Origin: Dorea sp. CAG:317
Lineage (GTDB): Bacteria; Bacillota; Clostridia; Lachnospirales; Lachnospiraceae
Assembly (NCBI GenBank): GCA_000433535.1
Contig: FR892666.1
Coordinates: 125,817 to 189,816 of the forward strand
Reading direction: 5' to 3'
DNA: 64,000 nt
The position numbers and the translations under genes were made by a program. Numbering within the stretch: position 1 is the first letter of the stretch; the number at the start of each line of letters is the position of its first letter. The notes under the pieces are model-generated. The model had not been told where the DNA came from, searched no databases, and saw only the letters and a program-made list of their open reading frames with translations. Positions 44,149 to 53,062 of the stretch are shown here, one piece after another.

Positions 44149-46110
44149 TTATCCATTTTTCTTTGTCATATCTATAAAATCCTCTTCCGAAATAATCGGT
44201 ATCTGAAGTTCATTCGCCTTCTTATTTTTTGAGGAAGTAGATGTCACATCATTATTAATGAGATAATTCGTCTTGGATGTGACAGATCCTGTCACTTTCC
44301 CACCCAGACTTTCAATCAATTCCTTTATTTCACCACGATTGGCAAACTGTGTAACACTTCCGGTGATCACAAAATTAACACCGGCAAAGATCTGCTCTGA
44401 CTGCTGCGCCACTTCTTTTGGAATATCCAATTCGTCCAAAAGCTTCCGGAACCGCTTGACATGAAGCTGGTTTTTAAAATATCCGGCAAATGCCTCTGCA
44501 AGCACAGGACCAATACCGGAGATCTCGTTCAAACGCTCCGCGTCTGCATGAATGATCTGCTCCACATCATACTGAAATTCCCGACAGATCACCTTCGCGT
44601 TGGCAAGTCCGATTCCCGCAATCCCAAGTCCGTAAATGACTTTCGGAAGCGTTGTATGTCTCGCTTTTTCTGCGCTTGCAATGAGATTGTTGTATGATTT
44701 CTCACCAAAACCTTCCATCGACTGAATCTCTTCCTTATAACGGTCTAAGTGAAACAGATCTGAAAACTCCCGCACATATCCTCTTGCGATAAATTTCTCC
44801 AGAGTAGACTCAGAGAGACCTTCTATGTTCAGCGCATCTCTGCTCACAAACAGAGCAAAAGCTTTCACATGCTTTGCCTGACAATCTTCATTAAGACAAT
44901 ATAAGGCTTTTGCATTTCCTGCCTGTTTGATCTCCGTTACGCCGCCGCACACCGGACAATGCTTCGGAATATCCCTCACACCGCTTTTTGTCAGATTACG
45001 GGCAATCTGAGGGATGATCATATTCGCCTTATAGACTTCAATCTCATCACCCACACCAAGCTTAAGTTCTTCCATAATACTGATATTATGCACACTGGCG
45101 CGGCTCACAGTCGTTCCTTCCAGCTCCACCGGTTCAAAAATTGCCACCGGGTTGATAAGTCCCGTCCTTGACGGACTCCACTCAATCTCTGTAAGCTTTG
45201 TCTTACGGATCTCATCTGCCCACTTAAAAGCGTAGGAATCCCGCGGAAATTTGGAGGTTCTCCCAAGAGACCGTCCATATTCCACATCATCATATACTAA
45301 CACAAGACCGTCCGATGGGAAATCATTTTTTGCAATTTTTTCCGAAAATTTAATAACTGTCTCTTCCACCGTCTCTTTGGTCACTTCTTCGTATTCAACC
45401 ACATCAAATCCCTGACTCTTAAGCCACTCCATCTGACACTTTCTGGAATTGTGAAAATCCACATTCGCTGCCTGCACTAAAGTAAACGCATAGAACTTCA
45501 CATTCCGCTTCGCTGTGATCTCATTATTTAACTGGCGCACAGAACCACTGCACAGATTTCTTGGATTCTTATATTTTGCATCCACATCCTCGATTTCTTC
45601 GTTGATCTTCTCAAAATCCCGATAGCCGATCACTGCTTCACCGCGCAGAATAAGTTCTCCGTCATAGCTAATCTTAACCGGAATATTTTTAAATACTCTG
45701 GCATTGTTGGTAATCACCTCACCGACTTCGCCATTTCCTCTTGTGACTGCTTTATACAATTCTCCGTTCCGATAAGTAAGCACGATCGTAAGTCCATCCA
45801 TCTTCCATGACATAAGTGCTTTCTTATCTCCTACGAATGCTTTCAGATCTTCCACATCCTTGGTCTTATCCAGAGATAACATGGGGCTTTCGTGCCGTTC
45901 CTTTGGAAGCTCACTCAAAACTTCATATCCCACATTCACTGTAGGGCTGTTGGACAACGTAATTCCCAATTCTTCTTCCAGCTTCAGCAGTTCATCATAG
46001 AGCTTGTCATAATCATAATTACTCATGATCTCCTGTGCGTCCTGATAATATGCCTTTGATGCTTTATTTAACAGTTCCACCAATTCCTGCATTCGTTCCT
46101 GCTTGTTCAT
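44149..46110 (-). CDS. ligA: NAD-dependent DNA ligase LigA
   Basis: A 653-residue ligase that seals nicks using NAD+. It has a Ia domain (SNYDYDKLYDELLKLEEE near 30), the adenylation lysine in MSWKMDGLTIV (KxDG, near 105), an OB domain with EGTTVSRASVHN, and a zinc finger with HCPVCGGV ... CLNEDC near 385-405. Next are HhH repeats (GLGIAGIGLANAKV) and a C-terminal BRCT domain (VNFVITGSVTQFANRG near 575). Several positions differ from the commonest LigA, so a second ligase in the genome is possible. Its ATG lies 47 bp inside the pseudouridine synthase gene. Confidence 0.93.
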   Translation of the reverse strand: MNKQERMQELVELLNKASKAYYQDAQEIMSNYDYDKLYDELLKLEEELGITLSNSPTVNVGYEVLSELPKERHESPMLSLDKTKDVEDLKAFVGDKKALMSWKMDGLTIVLTYRNGELYKAVTRGNGEVGEVITNNARVFKNIPVKISYDGELILRGEAVIGYRDFEKINEEIEDVDAKYKNPRNLCSGSVRQLNNEITAKRNVKFYAFTLVQAANVDFHNSRKCQMEWLKSQGFDVVEYEEVTKETVEETVIKFSEKIAKNDFPSDGLVLVYDDVEYGRSLGRTSKFPRDSYAFKWADEIRKTKLTEIEWSPSRTGLINPVAIFEPVELEGTTVSRASVHNISIMEELKLGVGDEIEVYKANMIIPQIARNLTKSGVRDIPKHCPVCGGVTEIKQAGNAKALYCLNEDCQAKHVKAFALFVSRDALNIEGLSESTLEKFIARGYVREFSDLFHLDRYKEEIQSMEGFGEKSYNNLIASAEKARHTTLPKVIYGLGIAGIGLANAKVICREFQYDVEQIIHADAERLNEISGIGPVLAEAFAGYFKNQLHVKRFRKLLDELDIPKEVAQQSEQIFAGVNFVITGSVTQFANRGEIKELIESLGGKVTGSVTSKTNYLINNDVTSTSSKNKKANELQIPIISEEDFIDMTKKNG

Positions 46111-46801
46111 ATAATTCCTTTAACTCCTGTTTTGATAATTTTCTTACTTCTCCTGCTTTTAGACTGCCTAGCGTAATATTCATAATACGAACTCTCACCA
46201 GACGTTTCACCTTATATCCCAACGCTTCGCACATTCTTCGGATCTGGCGATTGAGCCCTTGCGTCAAGACTATGGTAAAGGTATATTTTCCAAGCACCTC
46301 TACCTTACATGGTCTTGTAACTGCATCCAGATTCTTTTCCTTATCTGTAATGTGAACGCCCTGCTCCATTTTCTCTTTAAAATCTTCTCCTAGCGGACGA
46401 TCCACCGTCACCTTATACTCTTTTTCATGACCGTATCTTGCACGCATCATTGCATTGATAAGATCTCCGTCATTGGTCATAAGAAGAAGCCCTTCGGAAT
46501 CCTTATCCAGTCTCCCTGCATAGGTCACACGCACCGGATAGTTGAGAAAACGGATAATATTTTTCTTCTCCCGCTTGTCTTCCGTGCATACGATCCCCGC
46601 AGGCTTATTAACCGCCATCACAATTTTCTCACGTCCTGTATGGATCAGCTTCTTTCCCACACGGACTTCGTCCTCATCACCTGCCTGCATGCCCGGAACC
46701 GCCTTCTTGCCATTGACAGTCACCTGACCGCTTTCAATGAGCCGGTCCGCCTCTCTTCTTGAGCAGACTCCTGCTTCACTTAAGTATTTATTCAACCTCA
46801 T
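46064..46801 (-). CDS. 23S rRNA pseudouridine synthase, RsuA/RluB/RluF family
   Basis: A 245-residue enzyme. An N-terminal S4 RNA-binding domain (MRLNKYLSEAGVCSRREADRLI, key LNKYLSEAG) precedes the catalytic domain. The catalytic Asp lies in TYAGRLDKDSEGLLLMTNDG near 100. The short ITDKEKNLDAVTRPCKVE segment and GLNRQIRRMCEALGYKV follow. The GRLDKDSEG form points to RluF-like specificity (U2604) but RluB cannot be excluded. It overlaps ligA, so both are cotranslated. Confidence 0.9.
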   Translation of the reverse strand: MRLNKYLSEAGVCSRREADRLIESGQVTVNGKKAVPGMQAGDEDEVRVGKKLIHTGREKIVMAVNKPAGIVCTEDKREKKNIIRFLNYPVRVTYAGRLDKDSEGLLLMTNDGDLINAMMRARYGHEKEYKVTVDRPLGEDFKEKMEQGVHITDKEKNLDAVTRPCKVEVLGKYTFTIVLTQGLNRQIRRMCEALGYKVKRLVRVRIMNITLGSLKAGEVRKLSKQELKELYEQAGTNAGIGGTVK

Positions 46802-46856
46802 CGTTCTATCTCTCCACAGATTTGCATCTTTTTTGTTTCTAATATCTTAAATAATT

Positions 46857-46899
46857 ATTATAACATATTAGTGCATTTTTCCGCTAGTATTGTTATAAT
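46857..46899. promoter_or_regulatory. Divergent promoter pair
   Basis: Two TATAAT hexamers in opposite orientation: minus strand 46862-46857 (toward the pseudouridine synthase) and plus strand 46894-46899 (toward DUF5721-blaI-blaR1). Each is embedded in a GTTATAATA stretch, giving mirror symmetry. The -35 hexamers are poor, so activation or repression may matter. A BlaI operator would be expected in this area but no exact consensus was found. Confidence 0.5.
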
Positions 46900-46906
46900 A
46901 TTCTTA

Positions 46907-47004
46907 GTAACAATTCAGCCATGCACAAAGTCATAAAAATCTGAGTTCAAACTTGTTTGAAAACGAAGATTTTTTGTGTACTTTGTATATGGCTGAACGG
47001 TTAC
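46907..47004. repeat. 98-nt imperfect palindrome upstream of DUF5721-blaI-blaR1
   Basis: Left arm (46907-46942) and right arm (46967-47004) pair over about 36 positions with few mismatches. Shared blocks are GTAAC, TTCAGCCAT, ACAAAGT and AAAATCT. The centre holds a further small hairpin, TTCAAAC/GTTTGAA. It lies between the plus-strand -10 and the DUF5721 start and would be a long leader hairpin in RNA. It could be a miniature mobile-element relic, a structured regulator, or an operator array. Confidence 0.7.
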
Positions 47005-47049
47005 GCATCTTTTGACCTTAACATCATTTCTCAAGGAGTTTCTGTACAT

Positions 47050-47523
47050 ATGATTACCATTCCTCTGAAAACAAAACCAAGTATGTCACACCTTCTATTA
47101 AAAGATACATTCGATCAATTTTCTTTTATAGAGGGCGAGATCACTACATTTAATACATTTACCATCGATGGATATTTACAAAAAGATTTTTTCGAAGAGA
47201 AACCGGAAGATTCCCACGCCCACTGGAAAGACGTGCGGGAATTCTGTTTTCAGATCATCCGCGGAAAACGGACGCCTTTGAACTTCAAGATCATTCTGTC
47301 ACTGGCACCGGAGAACTTCCCCGGATTTCTGAATCAACAAAACGTTACCGGATTCCGACCGGAAGATATTCAGGGGATGTATCTGAATCTCTCATATGAT
47401 GGTTTGAATCTTACATGCATTACCGGAATCTCTATGAAAACATTTACAATGGACAAGTCTCTGGAGCGGGCATGGGATGACGCCGCGCAAAAAAAGCTTC
47501 TGGAACTGGAACTTGTCGTGTAA
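47050..47523 (+). CDS. DUF5721 family protein
   Basis: A 157-residue soluble protein of the DUF5721 family, known mainly from Lachnospiraceae and without a function. It reads as alternating strands and helices: DTFDQFSFIEGEITTFNTF, cited by key FIEGEITTF near 20, WKDVREFCFQIIRGKRTPL near 62, and YLNLSYDGLNLTCITG near 115. I used the ATG at 47050 (AAGGAG upstream). A 31-codon extension is open but runs through the palindrome and looks spurious. It precedes blaI by 21 bp, so its expression is tied to the beta-lactam sensor pair. Confidence 0.82.
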   Translation: MITIPLKTKPSMSHLLLKDTFDQFSFIEGEITTFNTFTIDGYLQKDFFEEKPEDSHAHWKDVREFCFQIIRGKRTPLNFKIILSLAPENFPGFLNQQNVTGFRPEDIQGMYLNLSYDGLNLTCITGISMKTFTMDKSLERAWDDAAQKKLLELELVV

Positions 47524-47544
47524 GGAAAAAGGAGGAACACTTCT

Positions 47545-47919
47545 ATGAATAAACTCCCGCAAATATCTGAGGCTGAGTTTGAAGTTATGAAAATTGTATG
47601 GAAGTATGCACCCATCAGCACAAATGAAATTACTGAAAAGCTCGTAAAGACAAGCAGCTGGAGCCCCAAGACGATTCAGACTCTGATCAAGCGTCTTGTA
47701 ACAAAAGGCGTTCTTACTTATGAGAAGCAGAGTCGTGTCTTCGTCTACACTCCAACAGTAACAGAAAATGAATATATTGATAAAGAAAGTAATTCATTTC
47801 TCAATCGGTATTTTGATGGCGATATCACTGCAATGGTGTCTGCCTATCTGGATAATGACCGCTTATCGGAAGCAGAGCTTGACACACTCCGCACACTCCT
47901 TTCACAGAAGAAAAAATAG
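47545..47919 (+). CDS. blaI: BlaI/MecI-family repressor
   Basis: A 124-residue penicillinase-type repressor. A winged helix spans about 5-75 (LPQISEAEFEVMKIVWKYAP, then WSPKTIQTLIKRLVTKGVL). A dimerisation tail (SYFDGDITAMVSAYL-like region near 90, then ELDTLRTLL) follows. BlaI dimers sit on operators and are cleaved when BlaR1 is acylated by a beta-lactam. The family cleavage region lies in the tail. GGAGG precedes the ATG; blaR1 starts 12 bp downstream. Confidence 0.93.
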   Translation: MNKLPQISEAEFEVMKIVWKYAPISTNEITEKLVKTSSWSPKTIQTLIKRLVTKGVLTYEKQSRVFVYTPTVTENEYIDKESNSFLNRYFDGDITAMVSAYLDNDRLSEAELDTLRTLLSQKKK

Positions 47920-47931
47920 GAGGAAGTTACT

Positions 47932-49728
47932 ATGGCTGATTTTATGGTTCGCTTTGGCATCTGCAATCTATTCCTCTGCGGTATCATCGGCATCCTTTTT
48001 CTTGCCAGACACCTGTTCAGAAACATTCTGTCTGCCCGCATGCAATATCACCTTTGGTTTTTGCTGCTTGGGCTTTTAATCGTTCCGTTTTTACCGTTTC
48101 GTCTTTTCAAATTTCCACAGATTATATTATGGTTTCAAACTCTGAGCATCTCTCCTGTTTCTAAGGCAGAACACACAATAGGAAAAGCGACAACTCTTAA
48201 CCAGACAGCCGGCAATGCCTGGATGGAAGATCTTACCCTTTCTGTAGATAATAAAATACCTTCATCCATCGGCTGGCTTCTGTTGATCCTTTGGATATGC
48301 GGTATCGTGGTTGCGCTCGCTGCCATGGTAAAATCTGCTCTGCGCCTGCGCGCTTTAAAGAAGTCTTCTCTCCCTCTTCAAAATCGGAAGATTGAAGATT
48401 TATATCAGTGTTGCCTGAAGGAATCCGGCATTACAAAGAACATTCCTATATACAGCACGGTTTTTCTAAAATCGCCTATCATCACAGGATTATTTCGTCC
48501 GCGCATCTATCTTCCCATTCCTCTTATATCAGATGGTAATGAGACGGATATCCGTTATATGCTGTTGCATGAACTACAGCATTATAAACACAAAGATGGA
48601 ATTGTAAATTATCTAATGAACATCGCCAAGATTATATACTGGTTCCATCCGCTTGTCCGATATGCGCTAAATGAGATGAAAAATGACTGTGAGATCGCCT
48701 GCGACACTTCTGTTTTAAATCAGTTGAGCCATACGGACTATATCGCTTATGGCGACACCTTGCTTCATTTTGCCGAGAAAATTTCTCTTACGCCCTTTCC
48801 CTTTGCCTCCGGCATCAGCGGAAGTATGAAACAAATGAAACGAAGAATTACGAACATTGCCACTTATGAAAAACCGACATTACGGAAGCGGTTCAAAGGA
48901 ATGCTCTCTTTTCTTCTGACATCCATTCTCCTCTTCGGACTTACACCATTTGTTTCTACCTATGCAGCAGATGAAACGCACTATCAACAAAATGTTTCTT
49001 CAAAAAACAATTCTAAGATAGATCTTTCCGATTATTTCGGCGAATATGAAGGAAGCTTTGTTCTATACGATTTAAAACATGATACTTGGAAAATACATGA
49101 TAAGGAACGCGCATCTTTGCGCGTTGCACCAAATTCTACTTACAAGCTATACAGCGCTTTGTTTGGGTTAGAAAATAATATAATTACACCTGCAAATTCT
49201 CTGATCCGGTGGAACGGTGAAAGCTATCCCTTCGAAGCATGGAACAAAGACCAAACACTGCAATCTGCCATGACCTCTTCCGTAAACTGGTATTTCCAAT
49301 CCATTGATGAACAACTGGGAAGCAGCGCTGTTCAGAATTATCTCCGAAACATCGGCTACGGAAACGAAGATTTGAGCGGTGATTTTTCTTCTTATTGGAT
49401 GGAATCATCCTTAAAAATCTCGCCTGTCGAGCAGGTGGAGCATTTGACCAAACTATATAACAATGACTTCGGATTTGCCCCTGAAAATATAAAAGCTGTC
49501 AAAGACTCCATTCATATTGCTTCTTCCGACACCAGCAACTTCTACGCAAAAACCGGAACCGGGCGCGTAAACGGACAGGATGTGAACGGTTGGTTTATCG
49601 GTTTTATCGAACGCACGGATAACACATACTTTTTTGCCACCAATATCCATGCCAAAGATCATGCAGATGGCAGTACAGCAGCAGAGATCACCATGTCTGT
49701 ATTATCTAATATGAAAATCTGGATATAA
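47932..49728 (+). CDS. blaR1: BlaR1-type beta-lactam sensor with M56 peptidase domain
   Basis: A 598-residue membrane sensor-transducer. The N-terminal part (about 1-330) has four membrane segments and the M56 zinc protease motif LHELQHYKHKDG near 205. A class D beta-lactamase-like sensor follows (about 360-598) outside the cell. It holds SxxK (NSTYK near 402), SVN (SSVNWYF near 445) and KTG (AKTGTGR near 528). All catalytic marks for acylation are present, so it should sense beta-lactams. No beta-lactamase or transpeptidase gene adjoins it; a terminator follows. The regulated gene must lie elsewhere, or the operon regulates itself and DUF5721. Confidence 0.92.
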   Translation: MADFMVRFGICNLFLCGIIGILFLARHLFRNILSARMQYHLWFLLLGLLIVPFLPFRLFKFPQIILWFQTLSISPVSKAEHTIGKATTLNQTAGNAWMEDLTLSVDNKIPSSIGWLLLILWICGIVVALAAMVKSALRLRALKKSSLPLQNRKIEDLYQCCLKESGITKNIPIYSTVFLKSPIITGLFRPRIYLPIPLISDGNETDIRYMLLHELQHYKHKDGIVNYLMNIAKIIYWFHPLVRYALNEMKNDCEIACDTSVLNQLSHTDYIAYGDTLLHFAEKISLTPFPFASGISGSMKQMKRRITNIATYEKPTLRKRFKGMLSFLLTSILLFGLTPFVSTYAADETHYQQNVSSKNNSKIDLSDYFGEYEGSFVLYDLKHDTWKIHDKERASLRVAPNSTYKLYSALFGLENNIITPANSLIRWNGESYPFEAWNKDQTLQSAMTSSVNWYFQSIDEQLGSSAVQNYLRNIGYGNEDLSGDFSSYWMESSLKISPVEQVEHLTKLYNNDFGFAPENIKAVKDSIHIASSDTSNFYAKTGTGRVNGQDVNGWFIGFIERTDNTYFFATNIHAKDHADGSTAAEITMSVLSNMKIWI

Positions 49729-49730
49729 TA

Positions 49731-49773
49731 AAAATCGGGTAAGCTCCATTACAATGGACCGTTACCCGATTTT
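49731..49773. terminator. Bidirectional terminator between blaR1 and the BNR-repeat gene
   Basis: 12-bp stem AAAATCGGGTAA / TTACCCGATTTT with an inner TCCATT-AC-AATGGA hairpin. T5 follows on plus and A/T-rich sequence on minus. It serves convergent genes ending at 49728 and 49777. Confidence 0.92.
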
Positions 49774-49776
49774 TGA

Positions 49777-51297
49777 TTATTGCATAAGCTGTATGACACC
49801 TTCATATTTCCACGTACTTCCATAATCCGCCGACCGAAATACAATCCCGTCACGATCGCCGGCCTCTGTTGTGACCGTTACTGTCAGCATATCTCCGTCT
49901 TTCTCCGGCATATGAAAATAATCATAATCTTCCAATGTATATCCGTATTCTTCTGCAACTGCCGGCAATTCTGTCACTGTACTCATAGGAAATTCTATTC
50001 TTTTAAAAGAAACTCCTCCATCTCCAGTCACATACAATTCCGAACCAGACTGGGATGCTCCTGTAAGCCCGATTACCCCAAACTGTTCATCAAAAAATAC
50101 CAGCCCTTCCGTCACTCCGATTTGACCGCCAAACGGGTCTTCATTCATTCGCTTCCAGTTGCTTCCTCCATCCGTACTCTTTTCCATCACATAGAATCTA
50201 CTTCCGGCAGCAGCGTCGGCGACCACCAGACGCCATCCGGTCTGCTTATTTAAGAAAAAATACATGGTTCCATCACTCTGATCGATCGTCCAACGCTCTG
50301 TGCCCTTCGCTTTTTCCACCTGCTGCCCCGTATTTTTTTGCTTTAATTTTTCCTGACTCATATATTCCGGCTCCATCATATAGCGTACCGGCGTCACATT
50401 CTCCACCTCCGGCATATGAAGAGACACCTCAAATCCGACGATTTCGCCGCCATTTCTAAGCTGTTGAAAAACTTCGTTTCCTGTTGGTACTCCATATCCT
50501 TCTTGTTCTTTCGCATTTCCTTCGATATATTGCAGACCTTCCTCTGTCTGAAACGCCCTTCGTCCCATATAAAGAATCTCGTATATTTGCGATTGTCCGC
50601 TATTTCCCGCCCATTCCTTTACCTGATTTATCCAGTCTGCTTTCTTCAGTATTTCAAGCATCGGAGACAGGCGCATATCTTCCTCATATTCTCCATTTAC
50701 ATTGCCATCTATCCAGACGGTCATCGCATCGCTTTTTTTAACATTGTACTCAACGAGGTATGTATTTTTCTCTCCTTTTTTATCCTGCCCATATAAAAAG
50801 GTGTCAATACGCTGAATTTTTCCGGTTTCATCAAAGTCTATCTGGAATTTTCCTGATATATAGAGGTTCTCCGGCAGCTTTAATTCCTCCTCTAAATCCG
50901 ACAGAATCCCTTCAACTCCGCTTTCGTACAGATTATTATGCTCCAACGTAACCTCTTTTTTGTGTGTCCATTCATACATCTTCCAAGACAATGCTCCGTT
51001 ATACGGAATTGCAGAATAAATGATGCGTCCTCCAAAGAATAGTGTTGCAGCAAAAATCACGGCAAGCTCTATATAAAACATCCGCTTCCCGGGCTTATCT
51101 CCGGAGTCATCTTTTTTATCCCTTTTTCTGCCGATCCCCCATATTAGAAATGTACATGCGCACATTACTATCACCGCAGCCAATTGAAACACATGGCTTC
51201 TCAGTCCCCCGTATTGACATAAATGCCAGAATTGATACAGCGTGGCAATATAAAATACCATGCTCAACTTTCCGCAAATCTTGTAAATATAAGACAT
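49777..51297 (-). CDS. Membrane protein with BNR/Asp-box repeats, function unknown
   Basis: A 506-residue envelope protein I do not recognise as a named family. The first 100 residues hold three hydrophobic segments and a basic loop (GRKRDKKDDSGDK). The remainder is extracytoplasmic. It contains three Asp-box-like repeats: STDGGSNWKRM near 385, TGDGGVSFKRI near 430 and SADYGSTWKYEG near 492. These occur in beta-propellers such as sialidases and photosystem assembly factors; the blades are too few for a catalytic sialidase. It follows the lipoprotein gene by 46 bp on the same strand. Confidence 0.75.
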   Translation of the reverse strand: MSYIYKICGKLSMVFYIATLYQFWHLCQYGGLRSHVFQLAAVIVMCACTFLIWGIGRKRDKKDDSGDKPGKRMFYIELAVIFAATLFFGGRIIYSAIPYNGALSWKMYEWTHKKEVTLEHNNLYESGVEGILSDLEEELKLPENLYISGKFQIDFDETGKIQRIDTFLYGQDKKGEKNTYLVEYNVKKSDAMTVWIDGNVNGEYEEDMRLSPMLEILKKADWINQVKEWAGNSGQSQIYEILYMGRRAFQTEEGLQYIEGNAKEQEGYGVPTGNEVFQQLRNGGEIVGFEVSLHMPEVENVTPVRYMMEPEYMSQEKLKQKNTGQQVEKAKGTERWTIDQSDGTMYFFLNKQTGWRLVVADAAAGSRFYVMEKSTDGGSNWKRMNEDPFGGQIGVTEGLVFFDEQFGVIGLTGASQSGSELYVTGDGGVSFKRIEFPMSTVTELPAVAEEYGYTLEDYDYFHMPEKDGDMLTVTVTTEAGDRDGIVFRSADYGSTWKYEGVIQLMQ

Positions 51298-51343
51298 GAT
51301 AATCCCTTCTTTCTTTCAAGTATTTTATACGTTCTATCTTCCA

Positions 51344-52585
51344 TCACTTTCCTCCATACTGCGCCTCCCACTCAGCTCTTGTCAAGCGTGGTTTGTGCCA
51401 TGCTATCTCTTGATTCCCCACCGGCTCTACCACTCGATTTGCCACATATTGGATTTCTCCGTCTCCCATATCCCGCACAGTCACTTCGTGTGTATATGCT
51501 TTTGAAATTCCTCTATACGGAAACACCGCATTGACCTTTAATGTGAGTGTCCCATCGGCATTTTCTTCATATGCTGTTACTTCCGGATATGGGTACTCAG
51601 GATATTCTACTTCCTCCAAACCTCTTGGTTTATATTCATAGCGTTCTTCTTCCGAATCATATACAGTCTTGGATTGAAGCATTTCGCTGCTGATTTTAAA
51701 TTTTGACATGATGGACCGTTCAAAATCTTCCTTCGGGATCATATAGACCGCACAAGTTTTCATGCCATTATCTGAGGTATCATAAACCGACTCATTCACA
51801 GGCTGCGGATGAAATACATCAAATAAGTCATAGAAGTCCAGCTTTCCAAAATCCTCCTCGCTCCAATCTTCCAGAAACATGTTATTACAGGCATATCCCA
51901 CCGGGAGTAAATATTTACGGTTCAGCTCTCGACACGTTTCATCCAAAGGAAGCACTCTGTATGCCGTATATTCCATCATCTTATCTCTCGTAATTTCATA
52001 GGAGTCCTTTAGCGTCAACCACCCAGAAAACATCAAATATCCATCTTCTGTATATTCCCAAGACTCTGCGTGATATGTATCTTTTGAGGATAATTCCATT
52101 TTTTCATCCCCATACACATAATAGTTTCTGATAAGCTTCACATCTCCGTTTTTCGTTTCCATCTCCCGAATGATACAGCTTCCTTTTCCCGAAACCTCCA
52201 CGACAGTCATGTGGCTTCTTTTCTTTGCTTCTACCGCTTCGCAAAACTGCAGCAGCTTCTCGTGTTCTGTCATATTCATTTGATTCTCGCTGTCAACTGC
52301 TGTATATCCATTTTTTCCAAGCTTATCCAGAAGCTCACGAATCATCTCTAAATCATCCAACTTGTCTTCTTTTTCCGCTTTTGTATAGCTTTCAAGGCAG
52401 ATCTCAACGATTTCTTCCACCACCTTTTCTTCTATCTTTTTTTCTTTCATTTTCTGCTTTTCATTCTCTGCCTCATTAACTTCCCCACTATCTATCCGGT
52501 GATTACAGCCCATCAGATAAAACGCAAACAGCACGCCAAAGACCAACAAACACGTTTCCCAAATCACACATCTCTTTCTTAACAT
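51344..52585 (-). CDS. Large lipoprotein, function unknown
   Basis: A 413-residue secreted lipoprotein with lipobox LMGC at about 24-27. A Lys/Glu-rich helix (about 38-75) leads to a long mixed alpha/beta region (GKGSCIIREMETKNGDV near 130; YEENADGTLTLKVNAVF near 355) and a tail with HKPRLTRAEWEAQYGGK. I do not recognise its family with confidence; similar proteins recur in Lachnospiraceae. AAGGAG precedes the ATG and a good promoter lies at 52663-52691. It probably shares a transcript with the BNR-repeat protein, suggesting a joint envelope task. Confidence 0.75.
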   Translation of the reverse strand: MLRKRCVIWETCLLVFGVLFAFYLMGCNHRIDSGEVNEAENEKQKMKEKKIEEKVVEEIVEICLESYTKAEKEDKLDDLEMIRELLDKLGKNGYTAVDSENQMNMTEHEKLLQFCEAVEAKKRSHMTVVEVSGKGSCIIREMETKNGDVKLIRNYYVYGDEKMELSSKDTYHAESWEYTEDGYLMFSGWLTLKDSYEITRDKMMEYTAYRVLPLDETCRELNRKYLLPVGYACNNMFLEDWSEEDFGKLDFYDLFDVFHPQPVNESVYDTSDNGMKTCAVYMIPKEDFERSIMSKFKISSEMLQSKTVYDSEEERYEYKPRGLEEVEYPEYPYPEVTAYEENADGTLTLKVNAVFPYRGISKAYTHEVTVRDMGDGEIQYVANRVVEPVGNQEIAWHKPRLTRAEWEAQYGGK

Positions 52586-52662
52586 GATCTTCTCCTTTTA
52601 TTACACTTGTAAGAATTCTTCGCAAAAAAATATCTTTCTGATTATTTATTATATTTACATAA

Positions 52663-52691
52663 ATATTACATATGTAGGAATTAAAAGTCAA
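52663..52691 (-). promoter_or_regulatory. Promoter of the 51344-52585 lipoprotein gene
   Basis: Minus strand TTGACT (52691-52686), 17 bases, TAATAT (52668-52663). The region 52586-53062 (477 bp) otherwise contains only this promoter, the gene remnant at 52729-52992 and a terminator. Confidence 0.75.
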
Positions 52692-52728
52692 GTAAATTTA
52701 TAAATACCTTTCAGATGTTTTATTGCAT

Positions 52729-52992
52729 TCAAAATACGCCTGTGCTAAGATAAGAAAAAGCAGATTTTTCTATATTCTTTTTGGGAGTTCTCGCTCCTGT
52801 TTCTAAATAATATCCTATAGCAGAAACCTTTCTGCTTTCCGAAAAATTCATGCTTTCAATCACTATTTTAACTAAGCAGGAGTTTTCGGATGGCAAATCT
52901 CCTGCGGCAATTTTTAGCGGAAGATTACCGACAATATCTTGAAATCTGCTGCTGACCCTGAATACCAGCAAAAGCTTTTTGAGGAATTTAAC
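52729..52992 (-). pseudogene. Small open frame, probable gene remnant
   Basis: About 88 codons are open between stops on the minus strand, encoding a sensible-looking sequence (FRVSSRFQDIVGNLPLKIA, then IESMNFSESRKVSAIGYYLE). There is no ATG and no Shine-Dalgarno; the only starts are TTG. The reading is too protein-like to be pure chance but has no translation signals, so it may be a fragment of a gene or of a dispersed repeat. No assignment is made. Confidence 0.35.
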
Positions 52993-53012
52993 TTATAGTG
53001 AAAAGCAAGAAC

Positions 53013-53045
53013 GGAATCCTAAGACTTTTATTGCCCTAGGATTCC
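53013..53045. terminator. Hairpin after the FtsX permease C-terminal part
   Basis: 9-bp perfect stem GGAATCCTA / TAGGATTCC (53013-53021, 53037-53045). ATTTTTCTTC follows on plus; a weaker T-rich stretch follows on minus. It lies 18 bp past the end of the permease gene. Confidence 0.65.
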
Positions 53046-53062
53046 ATTTTTCTTCTTATTTC

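Noticed and set aside
46957..47049. N-terminal extension of the DUF5721 gene from an upstream ATG
   Set aside because: It reads through the right arm of the palindrome, has no ribosome binding site, and the family start fits the ATG at 47050 with AAGGAG upstream.
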